Source of the DNA: a bacterium
GTDB lineage: Bacteria; Gemmatimonadota; Gemmatimonadetes; Longimicrobiales; RSA9
Length of the DNA stretch: 64,000 nucleotides
Direction: 5' to 3'
NCBI GenBank assembly: GCA_003242735.1
Contig: QGVH01000009.1
Coordinates: 1-64,000, forward strand
Part shown: positions 24,531-32,806 of the stretch, one piece after another
Layout: each line of letters starts with the position of its first letter
Position numbering within the stretch: position 1 is the stretch's first letter
Notes under the pieces: generated by a model
What the model was told of the DNA's origin: nothing
Database searches by the model: none
Seen by the model: the letters and a program-made list of their open reading frames with translations, nothing else
Translations under genes and position numbers: made by a program

Positions 24531-25793
24531 TCACGTCTTCAGCGTCTTCTTCTTCGCCGCCGGGAAGAGGACGTTGTTCAGGATGAGACGATAGCCCGGC
24601 GAGTGCGGGTGCATGTCCAGGTCCGTCGGCGGATCGCCGATCTGGTGCTGCGGGTCCTCCGGATCGTGACCGCCGAGGAAGGTCCACGTGCCCTTCCCGT
24701 ACGTGCCATGGATGTACTTCACCCAGCCGGCACCTTCCTCCTCGGCAAGGACGATGACGCCGGGCTTCAGACGATCACGCCGGAACGAGGTGGTCAGGCC
24801 GTAGAAGTCGGGCAACACGTTCTCGTGGTTCTGCACCAGCATCGAAGGCACCGGGTCGAATTTTGCGCTGAACTCGAACAACACGAACGCGCCCAACGGC
24901 TGCCGCCACGGCGTGTTGACCTGGTGCCCGTCGATGTCGCTGAACGCGTTCACCGCCGGATTCGTCTGGATCTCGGCGCCCTGGAACGCCATGGTGCGAT
25001 CCCACTGCATCTTCGCGGTCGCGTCGGGGTCCACCGGCGTGCCGTCGCTGAACGGAGCCGCGATGTCCACCCCCACGGCCGCGAGCGCCAGTTCGATCGT
25101 CTCCGTGGCGGTGCACATGGCGAACAGGAAGCCGCCCTCGGAGACGTACCGCGCGATCTCGTTCGCCACTTCCTTCTTGAGCGTGGGCACGTCGGGGAAG
25201 CCGAACTTCTCGGCCATCGCCTTGTTCCGTGCGACTTCCTCCTGCAACCACGGCTGGTCCGCGTAGTTGATGTAGAACTTGGAGTACTGGCCCGTGAAGT
25301 CCTCGTGGTGCAGGTGCAGCCACTCGTACTCCTTGAGCCGGCCCTGGAGGACCTCTTCGTCCCAGATCTTGTCGTATGGAATGTCCGCGTACGTCAACGC
25401 GAGCGTCACGGCATCATCCCACGGCGGCGTGTTGGGCGGCGTGTAGACGGCGATCTTCGGGGCCTTCTCGAGGATGATGCTCTCCATGTTGTTCTCCTCG
25501 ATGGTGGCCCGGATCTGGGCGAGCTGACTCGCGTTGATCGGCTCGACGTAGACCCCCCTCAACGCCGCCTCACGCCTCACCTCCGGGCGATCCCGCAGCA
25601 GGAACGACCCTGCCCGGTAGTTGAGCAGCCACTCGGCGGAGAGGCCACGCTGAAGCGTCCAGTAGGTGAGGCCGTACGCCTTGAGGTGATTGGTCTGTGC
25701 CGCGTCCATCGGTGCCAGCAAGTACTGGCCGTACGACGGCGTGGCCGCGACCAACGCACTCAACGCGAGCAAGATCGAGGAGACGAAACGCAT
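24531..25793 (-). CDS. Exported protein of the family often labelled asparagine synthetase B (function not that)
   Basis: This is a 420-residue protein with a signal peptide (SSILLALSALVAATPSYG). I recognise the family from Bacteroidota/Gemmatimonadota proteins that carry an asparagine synthetase B label. It has neither the N-terminal Cys2 glutaminase nor the SGGxDS PP-loop of AsnB, and it is exported, so the label is unlikely to describe its role. Conserved-looking blocks are LLAPMDAAQTNHLKAYGL, YTPPNTPPWDDAVTLAL, WLHLHHEDFTGQYSKFY, VSEGGFLFAMCTATETIE and GGHDPEDPQHQIGDPPTDL. The GGFLFAMC region resembles the nucleophile elbow of a class I glutaminase/ThuA-like fold. AAGGAAG lies 7 nt before the ATG. 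It is last in the rsmI-DUF4159-DUF4175-TPR run, 42 nt after the TPR gene. Confidence 0.75.
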   Translation of the reverse strand: MRFVSSILLALSALVAATPSYGQYLLAPMDAAQTNHLKAYGLTYWTLQRGLSAEWLLNYRAGSFLLRDRPEVRREAALRGVYVEPINASQLAQIRATIEENNMESIILEKAPKIAVYTPPNTPPWDDAVTLALTYADIPYDKIWDEEVLQGRLKEYEWLHLHHEDFTGQYSKFYINYADQPWLQEEVARNKAMAEKFGFPDVPTLKKEVANEIARYVSEGGFLFAMCTATETIELALAAVGVDIAAPFSDGTPVDPDATAKMQWDRTMAFQGAEIQTNPAVNAFSDIDGHQVNTPWRQPLGAFVLFEFSAKFDPVPSMLVQNHENVLPDFYGLTTSFRRDRLKPGVIVLAEEEGAGWVKYIHGTYGKGTWTFLGGHDPEDPQHQIGDPPTDLDMHPHSPGYRLILNNVLFPAAKKKTLKT

Positions 25794-25835
25794 GAGACGA
25801 CTTCCTTACGACTGCCGTGATCCGTTCCGGGGACG

Positions 25836-27638
25836 TCACGAATGCGGGATCCGGCCCTGGAGTCGGTTCAACTCGCGCCGCGCCTGTGGGACCAGGGCGC
25901 TTCGCGGGTGCTCGAGGATGAGCCGTTCGAGCAACTCGCGCGCCTCCGGGGCATCGGGATCCCGTGCGCTCACCATCATGGCCAGCGCGAGGAGCGCCGC
26001 GGGCGCCTCCGGCGCCTCCGGATGGTCGGTGATGATGGCACGCCGGATCCGTTCCGCTTCGGTCTCGAGCTCCGCGCGGTCCGCCAGTCGCGCAGCGAAT
26101 TCGAGGATGGCGGGGCGTTCGTCCGCCGTCAGCTCGCTCGATTCCGCCCAGAGGATGGCGACGGCGTCCTGCGTCCTGCCCAGCGCCAGCTCGGTCATGG
26201 CGCGGCTGAGCAACGCCGCGCCCGCCGTGGAAACACGCCCGAGCAGCGTGGCCAGACCGATGGTCTCCGTCGCTTCTTCTCCGTGCAAGGCGGGCGCGGC
26301 GGCCAGCAGGGCGGCACGTGCCGCGGCCACATCTCCGCGCCGCAGCGCGATGTGGCTGCGCACGAGGCTGGTGCGAGGCCCGCTCACCCGTCCCAGCACC
26401 TCCTCGGCACGCTCCACCTCGCCCCGCCGGAGCAGCACGTCCGCGAGCGCCGCGGCGAGGCGATCCAGTTCGGGCGCTTCCTTGTAGGAGCGCTGGAACT
26501 CGGCGAACTCCCGGATCGCCTCCTCCAGGTCGCCTTCCCGGGCGGTCAGCTCGATGCGGAACGCGGTCGCCTGCCTCCGTTCCGGTGAGCCGGCGTCGAA
26601 CGCTTTCTCCAGCGCGAGGTAGTTCTCCCGCGCGGTGGCCGTGTCCCCCAGCGTGAGCGCGAGCTCCGCGAGCCGGCTCCGGACCGCGAGCATCTGGTTC
26701 GCGGGGCCATCGTAGGCCAACAGCTCCGAGTACGCCCAGTAGGCCAGGCGGTGCAGGTGGACACCTTCCGCTCTACGCGCGACCTCGACGAGGAAGGTCT
26801 CGCGCTCGGCCGGAGGCAGCTCCGCCGCGACCGCTCTCGCGATCGCCTCCGCCCGGGCGCCGAGCCCCGCATCAATGGCCAGCTCGGCTGCGGCCCTCCG
26901 CCGCTCCGGCGTCGGTGACGAACGCGTCAGCGCATCGATCAGCAACGGCAGGATCCGGGCGCCGCCATCCGGCAGCATGGCGAGACGGCGCCGGACGAGG
27001 GAGAAGCCCCGCGCGGTCGGCCCGATCGCGCGGTCCCACTCACGCGCCGCGCGCTCGAAGTCGCCCGCGTGCGCGTACACGTCGCCCAGCTCGAGCGCCA
27101 ACGCATCCTTCCGTCCCACCCGCGAGCGGCCGCGCTCGAGCACTTGGATCGCTTTCTTGTACTCGCCGCGCGCCTCCCAGACGCGCGCGATCTCGCGATA
27201 CGGCGTCTCGACGCGAGGCATCCGACGGATCCACGCGTCTGCGGCCCGCTCGAGTTCGGGCAATGCGTCGAGCGCGGAGTAGGTCCGCACCAGCATATGA
27301 TGCCCGACGACGGACGACGGATCCTCGGCGAGCAGCCGCTCGATCGGCGGGATGATCTCCGCGAGGCGCCCCTGGATCCGCAGGATGCGTTCGAGCGAGA
27401 GCAGCGCGCTCACCGAGGTCGGGCGACGCTCGAGCACTGAACGGAGGATGCGCTCCGCACCCTCCAGGTCGCCGGCGGCCTCGCGGACCGCCGCCTCACG
27501 GAGCTGCTGGATCTCCTGTCCGCCCTGGCCGTTGATCTGCTGCGCGGCCGCAGGCCCGGCCCACAGCAACGCGCAGGCGACCGCACAGGCGAGCGGTCGC
27601 GCGCGCGCCAACCGTCGGTTCGCGCTGACCGTCATCAC
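25836..27638 (-). CDS. Exported TPR-repeat protein
   Basis: This is a 600-residue protein with a signal peptide (ACAVACALLWAGPAAAQQ). Nearly the whole mature part is helical TPR-like repeats. Recognisable units include EAAGDLEGAERILRSVLERRP, ALLSLERILRIQGRLAEIIP, IARVWEARGEYKKAIQVLERG, LGDVYAHAGDFERAAREWDRA, and a C-terminal set ending LILEHPRSALVPQARRELNRLQ. Such proteins are periplasmic scaffolds. The ATG at 27638 overlaps the end of the DUF4175 gene (ATGATGA), so the two are translationally coupled. It probably scaffolds the neighbouring DUF4175/DUF4159 envelope proteins; the partners are an inference from position. Confidence 0.82.
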   Translation of the reverse strand: MMTVSANRRLARARPLACAVACALLWAGPAAAQQINGQGGQEIQQLREAAVREAAGDLEGAERILRSVLERRPTSVSALLSLERILRIQGRLAEIIPPIERLLAEDPSSVVGHHMLVRTYSALDALPELERAADAWIRRMPRVETPYREIARVWEARGEYKKAIQVLERGRSRVGRKDALALELGDVYAHAGDFERAAREWDRAIGPTARGFSLVRRRLAMLPDGGARILPLLIDALTRSSPTPERRRAAAELAIDAGLGARAEAIARAVAAELPPAERETFLVEVARRAEGVHLHRLAYWAYSELLAYDGPANQMLAVRSRLAELALTLGDTATARENYLALEKAFDAGSPERRQATAFRIELTAREGDLEEAIREFAEFQRSYKEAPELDRLAAALADVLLRRGEVERAEEVLGRVSGPRTSLVRSHIALRRGDVAAARAALLAAAPALHGEEATETIGLATLLGRVSTAGAALLSRAMTELALGRTQDAVAILWAESSELTADERPAILEFAARLADRAELETEAERIRRAIITDHPEAPEAPAALLALAMMVSARDPDAPEARELLERLILEHPRSALVPQARRELNRLQGRIPHS

Positions 27639-30600
27639 CTCCGCTCTCCGCGCGGTTCCTCGCTCCGACCGCGGTTCAAACGATCGAAGTACTCGAGCAC
27701 CAGGCGGCGGTACGCGGGCGGCAGCATCCGGAGCTGCTCCGCATCCGGCGCCGGGAAGCGCTGGGAAGCGTCCACGAGGCGCGTGTCCAGCGGCCGGCCC
27801 GTGGACGGCGTCACGTTGCTCGGCCGCTCCGCAACCCGCTCGTCGCTGACCTCATCGCGCTCGAGGGTGCGGCCGGCGTCGAGCAGCCGGTGGAACAACC
27901 GTTCCTGGCGCGCGAGCACGTCGGCGTTCAACCGGCCGCCGCTCAGCTCCCGCGAGAGCTCCTCGGCCTCCCGCGCCAGCTCGTCCAGGCGGCCGAGCAA
28001 GTCTCCGCGGCCGCCCAGCATGTCGTTCATGCCGCCCAGCTTCTGGGCGATCTCCTGCTGTCGCCGCGCCAGCTCCTGGAGCTGCTGGCTCATGACCTGG
28101 GGTGCCAGGTCCAACGGGATGAGCGAGCTCGTCTGGTTGTTCAGCGAGCCCTGCTGCCGCGCCAGACCGGCGAGCTGCTCCAGGGCCTCCTCGACGCCCG
28201 TCCCCGACTGCGACTGCGCGATCTGCTGCCCGTTCGCCAGCAACGCCAGCGCCAGCCGGTTCAACGCCTCGACGGACTGCGCCGCCTCCTCCGCCGGGAT
28301 CCGACGGGCGCCATCCTTGCCTTCCAGCGCGTCGAGCGTTTGCTGCATGCTGAGGTTGGCCCGGCCCAACGCGGCCCCGACCTCCCGATTGATCATCGCA
28401 GAGCGCTGGGACGCCTCGGTCAGGTTCCGGCCCAACGCCTGTAGCCCCTGCTGGAGGGCGGCCTGCTCCGAGCGCATGGCCTGCATTTCGGCCTGGCTGA
28501 GCTGGCCGCCCTGCTGCTGCGCCTGCTGCATGCGTTGCGCGAGAGCGTTCTGACGCTGCGCGAGCGAGAGGGCGTCCTGCGTCGCACGCTGGACGGCTTG
28601 CTGCGTCTCCTGCTTCCACGCCTGCGCCATTCCCTGGCGCGCCGACTGGAGCGTCTGCGCCGCCTGCTGGGCTTGCTGGGCCGCCTCCTCGCCGGCTCGG
28701 CCGGCCTGCTCGCCCTGCCGCTGGCCCATTCGCTGGGCCGCCTGCTGCATCGCCTGCAGCGCCTGCTGCATCTGCTGCGCGGCCTCGCCGGTCTGCTCCG
28801 CAGCCTGGGTTTCGCCCATCTGCTGGAGCTGCTGCTGCAACTGCTGGAGCTGTTGCTGGAGCGACTGCGCCCGTTCCGCCAACGCCTGCTGCTGCTCGGC
28901 CCGGCGCGCCGCCTGCTCCGGCGAGATCTGCTGGCCCGACCGCGCGGCCTCGGCGCTCTCCCGCTTCATGGCCTCGGACAGCGCCTCCTGCTGTCGCGCC
29001 AGCTCCTGCGCCTGGTCGGCGAGCGCGTTCATCTGCTGCTCGGCCGCGGCGCGCCGCAGCAACTCGAGGCTCTGTTCGAGCTGCTGGCGGAACTGCTCCT
29101 GGTGCTGCGCGAGCTGCTCGAGCGCCCGCTGCATTTGCTCCGGGTCCAGCTCGTTGAGCGCCTGCCTCAGCTCGGCCAGCTGCTCCTTCAGCTCGGGCGT
29201 GAGGATCTGGTCGTAGAGCTGCCGCAGCTCGCGGAGCCGCTCCTGGAGCTCCGGGTCCCGGAGGCCGGCCGCCTCCATCGCCCGCTCGAGCTCGGCGACG
29301 CGCTCCCGCAGCTCCTCGACCTGCGCCAGCATTTCCTCGTGCCGATCCAGGAGCTGCTGCGCTTCCTGTACCTGCCGGTACTCCACCTCGCGCCCGTCGC
29401 TGCGCCGCTCGCCGGGCCGGCCCCGCTGCTCCGCCGAGCCGCGCCCTTGCTGCCCCGACTGTGCGCTGGCGCTCACGCGCCGTCCCAGGTCCCGGGACCG
29501 CTCGCTCAGGCGTCGCGCAGAGCGGGCGAGCTCGGACGCTTCGTTCACCAGCGTGGCGGCATCCTCCCGTACGACCTCCCTGAGCTCCGTCACGCTGGGC
29601 AGCCGGACCTTGTACGTCCGGGACACCCCCGTCTGGCGGGCCGGCGAGTTGTCGGTCACGCGCACGTAGTAGTAGAGCGTGTCGCCCGGGAGCAGGCGCC
29701 GCTGGCTCGCGTCCAGGATCGCGCGGATCGCGGCGTGGGTCCGATCGCCCTCCAGTTCGAGCGGCTGCTCCACCGGCGGCTCTCTGTCCCCCAGCGCGCT
29801 CACGCGCCAGCTCACCAGTGCGGCGTCGCGGAGGCCGTAATCGTCCCATGCGTCGGCCGTGATCGGCAGGCGCAGGTCCGGGCCCAGCAGCGTGTCGCGA
29901 CCAGGATCCGTGATCTCGACCTCGGGCGCGGCGTCCGGCACGACGGAGATGTCGAACGCGGCAGGCGTGGCAACGGGTTCTTCGCCCTCGGCCCCACGCA
30001 ACGCCCAGAGGTAGCGGCCGCTCGCCCGCGGTGTCCAGCGGCCCGTGAACCGGTCCGCCTGGACATCGAGCCGGACCTCGGCCTCACCCTCCTCGGCCAC
30101 GAGCCGTGCGTCCTCGAGACGCCGGGTGGCCCGGCCGCGGATGTGGAGCTGGGTCCCCGCAGGGATCTCGAGCGGCGGCACGTCGCCCTCGAAGCGCTCA
30201 GCCGCGCGCTCGAGGTATGCAGGGTACACCACGTCCACCACGAGGTCGGAGACGAGGAGCGGGTCCAGCGGCACGATCCGGAACGTGTCGCTGGCGGCCC
30301 CGTCCGGCGCGGTCACCCAGTACAGCATCGGCACGTCGATGCCCGTGAGGGTGCCCACCGCGCGCTCGCCCGTCACGGCGAGGACCCGCTGCCGGGGCAC
30401 GTCGCCCGCGGCGCGAGAGTGGAGCACCACCTCGCGCCGGCCCGGCGCGACGACCCGGACCTCGAGGTCGGCGCCGCGCGGGACTTCCGCGTCCCCCGGT
30501 TCGACGACCAGCGCCGGCAACGGCGGGGGCGTGAGATGGGCTACTGGGTTGAGGAGAGGCGACCACGCGGCCCTCGCCCGCTCCGGGGAGGAGAACGCGA

Positions 30601-31108
30601 GGGCCGTGGTCACGGCAGCGAGCATCAGGAACAGGACCAGCGCGCGCTTGCGCCGCGCCCGCGCCAGCTCGCCGAGCTCGCCGCTCAGCTCGAGGACGCT
30701 CGCGTCCGCGAGCTGGCTCTCCAGCGTGAGCTCGGCGCGCCGGAAGAGCGCACTGGAGGCGCCGGCCGGGAGGCCGTGCGCCAGCTCCAGCACCCCGCGA
30801 AGGCTCCCCGCGGGAAGGCCGCGGCGCGCTTCGGCCGCTGCGGCCACGCGGCGCTCATCCACACCGAGGACCCAGCGCGCGCCGATGAAGAGCGCGGTGC
30901 CGGCACCCACCAACGCGAAGAGCTCCAGCACCAGCGGAGCCGGGCTCGGCGCCACCCACAACCGCACGCCGCTCACGAACCACGCAGAGAGCAGCACGGT
31001 GGCCAGCACCGCGCCGAGCACGCACGCCGCGGCCACCAGGCCGTCGCGGCGTACCCGCCGCGCGGCCGCGTGGACCATGGACCTGAGCCGTTGGCCTGCC
31101 GGACTCAT
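27635..31108 (-). CDS. DUF4175-family membrane protein with very long Gln-rich coiled coil
   Basis: This is a 1157-residue protein. The N-terminus has two transmembrane segments (AAACVLGAVLATVLLSAWFV and LVLELFALVGAGTALFIGA) and a third near residue 150 (ALVLFLMLAAVTTALAFS). Residues of about 190-500 are beta-rich, with Ig-like stretches (PALVVEPGDAEVPRGADLEVRV, PAAFDISVVPDAAPEVEITDP) facing the periplasm. From about residue 560 to 1040 it is a coiled coil dominated by Gln, Glu, Ala, Leu and Arg, including runs such as QLQQQLQQLQQQLQQMGE. The C-terminal 80 residues end FPAPDAEQLRMLPPAYRRLVLEYFDRL. The ATG overlaps the DUF4159 stop (ATGA). DUF4175 genes commonly sit in MoxR/BatA-type envelope clusters; molecular function unknown. 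Confidence 0.85.
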   Translation of the reverse strand: MSPAGQRLRSMVHAAARRVRRDGLVAAACVLGAVLATVLLSAWFVSGVRLWVAPSPAPLVLELFALVGAGTALFIGARWVLGVDERRVAAAAEARRGLPAGSLRGVLELAHGLPAGASSALFRRAELTLESQLADASVLELSGELGELARARRKRALVLFLMLAAVTTALAFSSPERARAAWSPLLNPVAHLTPPPLPALVVEPGDAEVPRGADLEVRVVAPGRREVVLHSRAAGDVPRQRVLAVTGERAVGTLTGIDVPMLYWVTAPDGAASDTFRIVPLDPLLVSDLVVDVVYPAYLERAAERFEGDVPPLEIPAGTQLHIRGRATRRLEDARLVAEEGEAEVRLDVQADRFTGRWTPRASGRYLWALRGAEGEEPVATPAAFDISVVPDAAPEVEITDPGRDTLLGPDLRLPITADAWDDYGLRDAALVSWRVSALGDREPPVEQPLELEGDRTHAAIRAILDASQRRLLPGDTLYYYVRVTDNSPARQTGVSRTYKVRLPSVTELREVVREDAATLVNEASELARSARRLSERSRDLGRRVSASAQSGQQGRGSAEQRGRPGERRSDGREVEYRQVQEAQQLLDRHEEMLAQVEELRERVAELERAMEAAGLRDPELQERLRELRQLYDQILTPELKEQLAELRQALNELDPEQMQRALEQLAQHQEQFRQQLEQSLELLRRAAAEQQMNALADQAQELARQQEALSEAMKRESAEAARSGQQISPEQAARRAEQQQALAERAQSLQQQLQQLQQQLQQMGETQAAEQTGEAAQQMQQALQAMQQAAQRMGQRQGEQAGRAGEEAAQQAQQAAQTLQSARQGMAQAWKQETQQAVQRATQDALSLAQRQNALAQRMQQAQQQGGQLSQAEMQAMRSEQAALQQGLQALGRNLTEASQRSAMINREVGAALGRANLSMQQTLDALEGKDGARRIPAEEAAQSVEALNRLALALLANGQQIAQSQSGTGVEEALEQLAGLARQQGSLNNQTSSLIPLDLAPQVMSQQLQELARRQQEIAQKLGGMNDMLGGRGDLLGRLDELAREAEELSRELSGGRLNADVLARQERLFHRLLDAGRTLERDEVSDERVAERPSNVTPSTGRPLDTRLVDASQRFPAPDAEQLRMLPPAYRRLVLEYFDRLNRGRSEEPRGERR

Positions 31109-31818
31109 GACACCACCTGCGAAAGCGCGTAGAGGAAGAGGTTCACGCCCATGCGGAGCGCGGCCTCGCGGAGCTCGGGCGGGTCGCCGTGGACCTCCGG
31201 GTCCTCCCAGCCATCCCCCAGGTCGCTCTGGTAGCTGTAGTAGACCAGCAGGCGACCCTCATGGAAAATGCCGAACCCCTGGGCGGGCTTCCCGTCGTGC
31301 TCGTGGATCTTCGGCAGGCCTTGCGGGAACTCGTAGAACGTGTGGTACACGGGGTGATCGGCCGGCAGCTCGACCAGCTCCTTGTCCGGGAAGACGCGCC
31401 GGATCTCGCGCCGGAAGCTCTCGTCCAGCCCGTAGTTGTCGTCCGCGTGCAGGAACCCGCCGTTGAGGAGGTAGCGTCGCAGCAGCACGACCTCCTCGTC
31501 CGTGAACCGGATGTTGCCGTGGCCAGTGATGTAGATGTAGGGGTACGTCCAGAGCGCCGCGTCCGTGAGCCTGACGTGGGCAGGCCGGTCCGCGACCGGC
31601 AGGCCGGTCCGCTCCCGTATCGCCCTGAGGAGGTTGGGCAGCCCGGACGGGTTCGCGTACCAGTCGCCGCCGCCGCCGTACTGGAGCTGTGCGATGGTGA
31701 GGAGTCGCTCCGCCGCCGGGGGCCGCTGCAGGGCCTGCACGCTCGGCCCCGACGCCGCACTGCCCACGGCGGCCGGTGTCGCGAGCAGCAGGACCAGGCT
31801 CAGGATCAGGGCGATCAA
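31105..31818 (-). CDS. DUF4159 exported protein
   Basis: This is a 237-residue protein with a signal peptide (IALILSLVLLLATPAAVGSA). The DUF4159 domain follows: TIAQLQYGGGGDWYANP, YPYIYITGHGNIRFTDEEVVLLRRYLLNGGFLHADDNYG, ADHPVYHTFYEFPQGLPKIHEHDG, and the closing YYSYQSDLGDGWEDPEVHGDPP. The domain resembles a ThuA/glutaminase-like fold, with HADD at the position of the nucleophile elbow; this fold comparison is mine. The start codon is TTG, overlapping the rsmI stop (TTGA), and the stop overlaps the DUF4175 ATG. Three of the four junctions in this run are 4-nt overlaps, arguing for fixed stoichiometry of the products. Confidence 0.87.
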   Translation of the reverse strand: MIALILSLVLLLATPAAVGSAASGPSVQALQRPPAAERLLTIAQLQYGGGGDWYANPSGLPNLLRAIRERTGLPVADRPAHVRLTDAALWTYPYIYITGHGNIRFTDEEVVLLRRYLLNGGFLHADDNYGLDESFRREIRRVFPDKELVELPADHPVYHTFYEFPQGLPKIHEHDGKPAQGFGIFHEGRLLVYYSYQSDLGDGWEDPEVHGDPPELREAALRMGVNLFLYALSQVVS

Positions 31819-32672
31819 GGGTTGCCTCCTCTCCGCTCCCCCGCCAGGGAGAGCGCGATCTCGTACGCCCGGTTACGGGCCATGCCGAGCCGATGAGCGA
31901 GTTCACGGGCGACCGCGCTGGGGCGGAGTCCTTCCTCCAGCAGCCGGGCCGCCAGCTCACGCGCCGCTGCCTCGTCTTCTTCTCGGGGGCCGGGCGCCTC
32001 TGCGCGGCCGGCCAGGACCACCACGATCTCGCCGCGCGGCGCCGCGTCAGCGTAATAGGCGGCCGCTTCGGCTAAAGTTCCACGTATCAACGACTCATGG
32101 ACTTTCGTGAGCTCCCGGGCGACCACCACCCGGCGCTCCGGCCCGCACACCCGTTGCAGGTCGTGCAGGAGCCGGACCAAACGCCCCGGCGCCTCGTAGA
32201 TCACTGCCGTGTGCGTCAGCGCAGCGATCTCCTCCAGCCGCTCCCTGCGTGCCCGACCCGAACGGGGTAGGAATCCGAAGAAGGTGAACGGCGCCGTCTC
32301 GAAGCCGGAGACCACCAGCGCCGCCAGGAGCGCGGATGCGCCGGGGATCGGCACGACGTCGTGCCCCGCCTCGATCACCCGCCGGACGATGCGCGAGCCA
32401 GGGTCCGACAGCAGCGGCGTGCCCGCGTCCGAGACGAGGGCGAGGTCTTCTCCACGATCGAGCCACCCGACGACCTGCTCGGCCCGGGCGGCTTCGTTGT
32501 GCTCGTACGCCGAGACCAGCGGCGTCGAGATTCCGTAGTGTCGGAGCAGGATGGCCGTTCGGCGCGTGTCTTCGGCGAGGATGCGGGACACGCTGCCGAG
32601 CACGTCCACGGCCCGGTAGGTGAGGTCACCGAGGTTGCCGATCGGTGTGCTGACGATGTAGAGGCGCGCCAT
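31815..32672 (-). CDS. rsmI: 16S rRNA (cytidine(1402)-2'-O)-methyltransferase RsmI
   Basis: This 285-residue tetrapyrrole-methylase-fold enzyme uses SAM to 2'-O-methylate C1402 in the 16S decoding centre. Signature motifs are YIVSTPIGNLGDLTYRA, ILAEDTRRTAILLRHYGI, ALVSDAGTPLLSDPG, VPIPGASALLAALVVSG, FFGFLPRSGRARRERL and IYEAPGRLVRLLHDL. The C-terminus has the short RsmI helix-turn-helix (LRPSAVARELAHRLGMARNRAYEIAL). Length is normal. It is first of the run containing DUF4159, DUF4175 and TPR genes, to which it is coupled by a TTGA overlap. A GC-rich, purine-rich gap upstream (32673-32806) probably holds the promoter, but I found no clear boxes. Confidence 0.96.
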   Translation of the reverse strand: MARLYIVSTPIGNLGDLTYRAVDVLGSVSRILAEDTRRTAILLRHYGISTPLVSAYEHNEAARAEQVVGWLDRGEDLALVSDAGTPLLSDPGSRIVRRVIEAGHDVVPIPGASALLAALVVSGFETAPFTFFGFLPRSGRARRERLEEIAALTHTAVIYEAPGRLVRLLHDLQRVCGPERRVVVARELTKVHESLIRGTLAEAAAYYADAAPRGEIVVVLAGRAEAPGPREEDEAAARELAARLLEEGLRPSAVARELAHRLGMARNRAYEIALSLAGERRGGNP

Positions 32673-32806
32673 GGATCCCTGCCAGGCGGGGCCGCACCCG
32701 CCCTCGCACTCCCGCAGACGGCGGGGCCCGCCGCGTCCGTCCCGCCGTCCCTCTACCTTCCCCTCCCTCCCCTACGGCCCCGCCCCTGGCACGGAGGCCG
32801 GGTCGC

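Noticed and set aside
24531..25793. Asparagine synthetase function for the exported 420-residue protein
   Set aside because: No catalytic Cys2, no PP-loop, and a signal peptide; the label does not fit the sequence.
28535..31132. 865-codon plus-strand frame opposite the DUF4175 gene
   Set aside because: Leu/Arg-rich shadow produced by the Gln-rich coding strand.
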